From: an uncultured Clostridia bacterium
GTDB lineage: Bacteria; Bacillota; Clostridia; Oscillospirales; Acutalibacteraceae
Length of the DNA: 64,000 bases
Assembly (NCBI GenBank): GCA_937896885.1
Contig: CALBNX010000014.1
Location: forward strand, 1-64,000
Reading direction: 5' to 3'
Of the stretch, positions 59,889 to 64,000 are shown one piece after another (the stretch's first letter is position 1; each line of letters begins with the position of its first letter). The position numbers were made by a program, and so were the translations under genes. The notes under the pieces were generated by a model. The model was not told the origin of the DNA, searched no databases, and saw only the letters and a program-made list of their open reading frames with translations.

Positions 59889-59920
59889 ATAAATCGTTTT
59901 TTGAAATAGAAATGTGACAA
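59889..59920 (-). promoter_or_regulatory. Conserved promoter-like motif, copy 8
   Basis: On the minus strand, TTGTCACATT-N14-CGATTTAT, ~250 bp before the DUF4062 start. The leader between holds no convincing gene. Confidence 0.6.
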
Positions 59921-59966
59921 AAAATATAATAAATTTAGTTTTTTTACAAAAAACTTAGATTCTATT

Positions 59967-60022
59967 TTAGACCACTTATGGACCACTTGAGGTGAAAACG
60001 CGATGTAAATATTAGAATTATT
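59967..60022 (+). repeat. 56-bp direct repeat, right copy
   Basis: Matches 57876-57931 with three mismatches. It lies 78 bp before the tRNA-Arg 3' fragment. Confidence 0.75.
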
Positions 60023-60099
60023 TGAAAAATGTGCTTGAAATATTGGGATTATTAGAGTAAAATTAACTCAAAACCTATCTTTTAAGGTTATCGTCGACG

Positions 60100-60144
60100 C
60101 TACGAACCAAAAGGTCGGGGGTTCGAATCCCTTCCGGCGTGCCA
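60100..60144 (+). other. tRNA-Arg(ACG) 3' fragment: attachment-site scar
   Basis: The bases CTACGAA (anticodon loop, anticodon ACG), the 3' stem strand, T-arm GGGGG-TTCGAAT-CCCTT, acceptor strand CCGGCGT, discriminator G and CCA are present. The 5' half is absent: the preceding bases do not pair with CCAAA. This is what integration of an island into the 3' half of a tRNA gene leaves at the far end. The intact tRNA-Arg should lie left of the window. Confidence 0.8.
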
Positions 60145-60146
60145 TT

Positions 60147-60184
60147 AAAAGAGAGTACACTTTTGTGTACTCTCTTTTATTTTT
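60147..60184 (+). terminator. Original tRNA-Arg terminator
   Basis: AAAAGAGAGTACAC pairs with GTGTACTCTCTTTT and TATTTTT follows. It is directly behind the tRNA fragment. Confidence 0.85.
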
Positions 60185-60345
60185 ATGTAATATGGACGGG
60201 AATCGACCGTCTGCTACGGCTTCGCCTTGCATACTGCACGCTCGACATAACTGTCTCACGCCTTTTGGCTAAAAACAATTCCCCGAATTGTTTTCTTGAC
60301 GCAAAAGCCCTCTCGGGTTCGATTCCCTATATTTGAATTCAGGCA
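60185..60345. other. Intergenic with tRNA T-arm-like pieces
   Basis: No gene. On the minus strand GACGGTCGATTCCCGTC (60192-60208) and on the plus strand GGGTTCGATTCCC (60315-60327) look like isolated T-arms. They may be remains of older tRNA-targeted insertions. Confidence 0.35.
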
Positions 60346-60383
60346 AAAAGAAAACAGCCACACTTTGTGTAGCTGTTTCTTTT
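60346..60383 (-). terminator. Terminator of the tRNA-Met/Glu operon
   Basis: On the minus strand AGAAACAGCTACAC pairs with GTGTGGCTGTTTTCT and TTTT follows, directly after tRNA-Glu. Confidence 0.85.
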
Positions 60384-60458
60384 TGGTGACCCGGACGGGA
60401 ATCGAACCCGTGTTACCGCCGTGAAAGGGCGGTGTCTTAACCGCTTGACCACCGGGCC
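60384..60458 (-). tRNA. tRNA-Glu(TTC)
   Basis: On the minus strand, the acceptor GGCCCGG/CCGGGTC (one G-T), anticodon stem CCGCC/GGCGG with loop CTTTCAC, and T-arm ACGGG-TTCGATT-CCCGT form a full cloverleaf. The CCA end is encoded. It is co-transcribed behind tRNA-Met. Confidence 0.95.
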
Positions 60459-60484
60459 ATTTTTAAGGGACTTGTTCAGTCCCT

Positions 60485-60561
60485 TGGTAGCGGCAACGGG
60501 ACTTGAACCTGTGACCTTCCGGGTATGAACCGGACGCTCTAGCCAACTAAGCTATGCCGCC
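60485..60561 (-). tRNA. tRNA-Met(CAT)
   Basis: On the minus strand, the acceptor GGCGGCA/TGCCGCT, anticodon stem TCCGG/CCGGA with loop TTCATAC, and T-arm ACAGG-TTCAAGT-CCCGT form the cloverleaf. CCA is encoded. The acceptor pair 1-72 is G-T, so it is elongator-like; an initiator would have an unpaired 1-72. Confidence 0.93.
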
Positions 60562-60795
60562 ATAGTTGCCGTCGTGTTGACGGCTTGATTATTATAATAT
60601 AAGACTTTTGTTTTGTCAACATATTTTTACAAATATTTTTTACTTTTTTTCAAAAATTATTATTGGATTGAAATTATTCTGAAATTCTCTTGATTTTATG
60701 TGTTTATTGTTTTTTGTAGTCAGTTTTTCCCTTTACAAAGTGTATTTTCTGTGCTAAAATTTTCTTGTTAAAAATCAATTCACGGGGTGAAAAAT

Positions 60796-61992
60796 ATGAA
60801 CCTTAAAGAACAAAGACAATGGGTGCTTGATGAACTTAATAGCGTTGCTGATTTCTGGCTTCAGAATGGTATGGACAAAGTTCACGGTGGCGTTTACACT
60901 TGTCTTGATAAAGACGGCAAAGTTTTCTCAACTGACAAAAGTGTCTGGATGCAAGGCCGTTGCGGTTGGACATTTGCTTATCTCTGCCATATTTATGGTG
61001 TGAAAGAAGAATGGCTCAAAGCATCAAAAAGTTGCATTGACTTTCTTGAAGATTATTGCGTAAACAAAAATGCTCAAGGCAGACTTTATTTCACAGTTAC
61101 AGAAGATGGCAAGCCACTTCGTCAAAGAAGATATTGCTATTCAGAAGCATTTTATTGCATTGCAAATGCTGAATACTATGGTATTACAGGTGAAAAAGAA
61201 CATTTAGAGAGAGCAAGACGTGCTTATGATATCTATTGGAATCTTAACCACGGTATGCCTGACCCAACAGGTTTAGGTCCAAAGACTGACCCAGAAACCC
61301 GAACAGGCAGAGCACTTGGTATTCCGATGATTATTCTCAATGTTACTTCTGTTATGCTTCGTGTTGACCCTGAAAATGCGGACCTTTATAACAGCCGTGC
61401 AAACGAATGTGTTGAACATATTTTAAAATATCACGTTAAAAAGGATTTAGGTTGCACGCTTGAAACAGTTGCTCTTGATGGTACACCAAGACTTGATATT
61501 ACAGAAGGACGAGTTGTAAACCCTGGTCACGATATTGAGTGTAGCTGGTTCTTGATGGAAAGAGCAAATCAGACTGGTGATAAAGAGCTTCACGCAAAAG
61601 CTATTGAAATCTTTGATATGGCATTCCAAAAAGGCTGGGACAAGGAATTTGGTGGTATCCTCTATTTCTTTGACTGTCTTGGCAATCCGCCTGAAGCATA
61701 TGAGCACGATATGAAACTCTGGTGGCCACACAACGAGGCACTTATTGCATCTTTGATGATTTACAGAGATACAAAGAATGAAAAATATCTCGATATTTTC
61801 AATCAGTTGTTCGAATATACAAAGGACAAGTTTGCAGTAGCACCTTGTGGTGAATGGTATGGTTATCTTCGTCGTGATGGTAATCCTACACTTCCTGCTT
61901 GTATTGGTTCAACATTCAAAGGACCATTCCACGTGCCAAGATGTCTTATTATGCTTGACCAAATGATGAAAGAAATTGAAGAAAGAGGTTAA
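60796..61992 (+). CDS. AGE-family N-acylglucosamine 2-epimerase
   Basis: A 398-residue protein from ATG 60796 (GGGGTGA ribosome binding site). It has the alpha6/alpha6-barrel AGE-family sequence: WMQGRCGWTFAYLC, YCYSEAFYCIANAEYYG, GHDIECSWFLMERA and KLWWPHNEALIASLM, which hold the usual active-site Arg, Glu and His positions. It converts N-acetylglucosamine and N-acetylmannosamine. Its partner, 5 bp downstream, splits sialic acid into N-acetylmannosamine and pyruvate, so this enzyme feeds the product onwards. Cytosolic. Chromosomal in character. Confidence 0.9.
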   Translation: MNLKEQRQWVLDELNSVADFWLQNGMDKVHGGVYTCLDKDGKVFSTDKSVWMQGRCGWTFAYLCHIYGVKEEWLKASKSCIDFLEDYCVNKNAQGRLYFTVTEDGKPLRQRRYCYSEAFYCIANAEYYGITGEKEHLERARRAYDIYWNLNHGMPDPTGLGPKTDPETRTGRALGIPMIILNVTSVMLRVDPENADLYNSRANECVEHILKYHVKKDLGCTLETVALDGTPRLDITEGRVVNPGHDIECSWFLMERANQTGDKELHAKAIEIFDMAFQKGWDKEFGGILYFFDCLGNPPEAYEHDMKLWWPHNEALIASLMIYRDTKNEKYLDIFNQLFEYTKDKFAVAPCGEWYGYLRRDGNPTLPACIGSTFKGPFHVPRCLIMLDQMMKEIEERG

Positions 61993-61997
61993 TTAAA

Positions 61998-62924
61998 ATG
62001 AGTCTTGAAAAATATAAGGGTGTTATCCCCGCATTCTATGCTTGTTATGATGAAAACGGTGATGTTTCAGTTGATGGCACAAAGGCATTAGTTGAATTCC
62101 TTATTTCAAAAGGTGTTGACGGTCTTTATGTTGGTGGTTCATCAGGTGAATGCATCTATTTAAGTGTTGAAGACAGAAAAAAGACACTTGAAGCAGTTAT
62201 GGAAGCCAACAAAGGCAGAATCACAATTATTGCTCATGTTGCTTGTAACAATACAAAAGACAGCTGTGAGCTTGCTCGTCACGCTGAAGCACTTGGTGTT
62301 GATGCCATCGCAACAATCCCACCAATTTATTTCAGACTTCCCGAAAAGGCTATTGCAAAATACTGGAATGACATTTCAGCAGCAGCACCAAACACAGATT
62401 ATGTTATTTATAACATTCCACAGCTTGCAGGTGTTGCACTTACAATGCCATTGTTCGACGAGATGCTTAAAAATCCTAGAGTAATTGGTGTTAAGAACTC
62501 ATCAATGCCAATTCAGGACATTCAGATGTTCCGTCGTCAAGCAGCACTCAACAACCGTGAAGTTGTTATTTTCAATGGTCCTGACGAACAGTTTATCGGT
62601 GGCCGTATGATTGGTGCTGAAGGTGGCATTGGTGGTACATATGGTGTTATGCCTGAGCTTTTCGTTACACTTAACAATATGATTAAAGCCAGCGATGTTA
62701 AGGAAGCATATAAATTGCAGGACGACATCAACGAAGTAATTTACACAATGTGCTCAACAAAAGGTAATATGTATGCAACTGCAAAGGCTGCTCTTAAAAA
62801 GAGAGCAGGACTTGAGCTTGGTGGTGTAAGAGAGCCACTCTTAAACCTTCAAGATGGCGACGAAGTAATCGTTGACAAGGTTGTTGAATTAGTTGAAACA
62901 GCAGTTGCTAAATGGGTTAAATAA
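61998..62924 (+). CDS. nanA: N-acetylneuraminate lyase
   Basis: A 308-residue protein of the DHDPS/NAL TIM-barrel family. Signature GGSSGECIYLS binds the carboxylate, Tyr lies in DYVIYNIP and the Schiff-base Lys in VIGVKNSSM. The GPDE in IFNGPDEQF matches the GxDE position of true sialic-acid lyases, favouring NanA over dihydrodipicolinate synthase. It cleaves N-acetylneuraminate to N-acetylmannosamine and pyruvate. The operon partner is the AGE epimerase. No transporter or kinase is seen in the window. Confidence 0.92.
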   Translation: MSLEKYKGVIPAFYACYDENGDVSVDGTKALVEFLISKGVDGLYVGGSSGECIYLSVEDRKKTLEAVMEANKGRITIIAHVACNNTKDSCELARHAEALGVDAIATIPPIYFRLPEKAIAKYWNDISAAAPNTDYVIYNIPQLAGVALTMPLFDEMLKNPRVIGVKNSSMPIQDIQMFRRQAALNNREVVIFNGPDEQFIGGRMIGAEGGIGGTYGVMPELFVTLNNMIKASDVKEAYKLQDDINEVIYTMCSTKGNMYATAKAALKKRAGLELGGVREPLLNLQDGDEVIVDKVVELVETAVAKWVK

Positions 62925-62940
62925 AATATAAACAAAAATT

Positions 62941-62970
62941 AAGTGGTGTTCAATTGAGCACCACTTTTTA
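62941..62970 (+). terminator. Terminator of the sialic-acid operon
   Basis: AAGTGGTG pairs with CACCACTT with an inner TTCAATTGAG; TTTTTA follows. Confidence 0.8.
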
Positions 62971-62975
62971 TTATA

Positions 62976-63836
62976 TTAATTCTTTTCTAACCAATCAAAA
63001 ACAAAATCTATTACTTTTTCATAATCGACCTTTAACACTCCACCAAGCCCTTGGTCTCCAATGCAAAGACTAACTAAATCATTACCAGACATGGCGACTA
63101 TTCTGATATATGAGCCATCATTTTTTAAGGCATAATATCCAATTATGTTTTCTTCATTTATTTCTTTCAGTGTTGAAAATCCATCTTCAACATAGCGAGA
63201 TTTTTCAAGTTGGTAAACTTCTTCGTCATATATTTTTTTAACAGCCCATCTTGGGCAATCCTTCATCCATGTATAAAAAGCAATGCCCCGACTCTTACCA
63301 ATAATTTCGCCATCTGTTGTAGCTGTGTTTTCATTAAAATCATATAACGGACCACTTGTAACTGTTACGGCAGGTAATGTGCTTGCAAAATATGTATTAT
63401 TTAAAGCCACAGATGCCGTATTAACATCAAGATTAGTATAATTTTCAATTTTAAAATCTTTGAAATCATCTTCTAAAACATTAGCTGTTAAAAGCATAGA
63501 AATCGACGACCACGAAGACAATAAAACACAAACTACAACTGCGATTATAGCCGTTAAGCGATAAATTTTCTTATGATTTTTTGGTAAGTTTGATGCAACA
63601 TCAGAATATTTTGTAAATTCAATTTCAGAATCGTATGTACCATGAATATAAACTATTGTACGGATTATTTTAGAAAGTCCTATTATAGTAAATATAGGTA
63701 TTTCCAAAGTTGCCGCTGACACAATACCACTCGCTGAACCAGAAAAGTCAAGCCAATATGAAGCTATTACTATTAGCAATACAAATGTTATTACTTGATA
63801 AATAAGTTTTCTTATAATTGCCTTATCGTTTGTCAT
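62976..63836 (-). CDS. Membrane protein of unknown function
   Basis: A 286-residue protein from ATG 63836 (GGGGAAGGG ribosome binding site); the longer frame lacks one. Three hydrophobic segments are at ~10-30 (ITFVLLIVIASYWL), ~40-62 and ~92-115 (IYRLTAIIAVVVCVLLSSW). A ~165-residue domain likely outside the cell follows, with WMKDCPRWAVKKIYDEEVYQ. Not recognised. It converges on the sialic-acid operon terminator. Confidence 0.7.
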   Translation of the reverse strand: MTNDKAIIRKLIYQVITFVLLIVIASYWLDFSGSASGIVSAATLEIPIFTIIGLSKIIRTIVYIHGTYDSEIEFTKYSDVASNLPKNHKKIYRLTAIIAVVVCVLLSSWSSISMLLTANVLEDDFKDFKIENYTNLDVNTASVALNNTYFASTLPAVTVTSGPLYDFNENTATTDGEIIGKSRGIAFYTWMKDCPRWAVKKIYDEEVYQLEKSRYVEDGFSTLKEINEENIIGYYALKNDGSYIRIVAMSGNDLVSLCIGDQGLGGVLKVDYEKVIDFVFDWLEKN

Positions 63837-63934
63837 ATACCCTTCCCCAAATAATCTATATAATTCTTTACAAATTAAAATCAAACTCTTACAAATCAAA
63901 TATAACACTAACTTTATAAAAAGTCAAACAAAAA

Positions 63935-63954
63935 GGGCGATTCGTGAATCGCCC
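63935..63954. repeat. Short palindrome, possible repetitive intergenic element
   Basis: GGGCGATTC, GT, GAATCGCCC: a perfect 9-bp stem that continues CCTACAT. Such short GC-rich palindromes are often dispersed in Clostridial genomes; it may also serve as terminator for a gene beyond the window. Confidence 0.45.
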
Positions 63955-64000
63955 CTACATTTTTAGTTAAATATCATACTTTTATAGAACACATTATTTT

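Noticed and set aside
59756..59986. Minus-strand 76-residue frame with a Cys cluster
   Set aside because: It spans the conserved promoter motif and repeat edge, lacks a ribosome binding site, and its composition follows AT-rich intergenic DNA.
60068..60259. Minus-strand 63-residue frame containing RKGFEPPTFWFVA
   Set aside because: This is the usual spurious translation across the antisense of a tRNA 3' end and terminator, not a protein gene.
1..64000. CRISPR array, rRNA genes or insertion-sequence transposases
   Set aside because: No regularly spaced repeats, rRNA sequence or intact transposase was seen on either strand.

Overview
The window looks like a low-GC gut Clostridia genome of Ruminococcaceae/Oscillospiraceae type. 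The signs are AT-rich coding, AGGAGG-type ribosome binding sites, a dockerin-bearing secreted protein, BspA-type leucine-rich and Cna-B surface proteins, and a Firmicutes-type conjugative element. No species is claimed. About 1-60.1 kb is accessory DNA. Ordinary chromosome resumes after a truncated tRNA-Arg 3' end at 60,100-60,144, with tRNA-Glu, tRNA-Met and a two-gene sialic-acid catabolic operon.

Left accessory part (1-23 kb): a 5'-truncated Rhs/YD-repeat toxin with a probable immunity gene; a beta-helix surface protein followed by an overlooked 39-residue peptide gene; two convergent genes (GNAT-like membrane protein, methyltransferase) lying between inverted copies of a 22-bp palindromic site; a membrane protein; a tyrosine recombinase; a long HNH-nuclease protein; and a 1746-residue secreted protein with peptidoglycan-binding repeats, a GH25-like domain and a dockerin, followed by two small membrane proteins.

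Conjugative element (23.0-50.0 kb, mainly minus strand): VirD4, a TOPRIM primase-like protein, MobP-type relaxase with accessory protein and candidate oriT, NlpC/P60 hydrolase, VirB4, PrgI, a VirB6-like gene interrupted by one in-frame TGA, a VirB2-like protein, a Cna-B surface protein, CAP lipoprotein, SpoVG, AbrB-like regulators, Dam methylase, BspA-type LRR protein and several DUF proteins. A plus-strand cargo insert (26.1-29.2 kb) carries an ATP-grasp ligase operon and an RNA gene.

Defence part (50.3-60.1 kb): a complete Detocs system (sensor kinase, stand-alone receiver, receiver-nucleosidase effector); a radical SAM enzyme paired with a membrane-anchored phosphoribosyltransferase-like protein; and a DUF4062 protein between two copies of a 56-bp direct repeat, the right-hand one next to the tRNA-Arg remnant.

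Two signals cut across these regions. First, eight exact-spacing copies of a promoter-like motif, TGTCACAAA-N14-CGATTTAT, lie upstream of cargo genes and RNA genes but were not seen in the chromosomal part. Second, two copies of a structured RNA (6,671-6,847 and 28,651-28,818) have stems that change in a compensatory way while their C-rich, anti-Shine-Dalgarno-like tails are conserved; copy 1 carries a loop with 15-nt perfect complementarity to the leader of the tyrosine recombinase gene. Together they suggest a mobile regulatory network controlling accessory genes.
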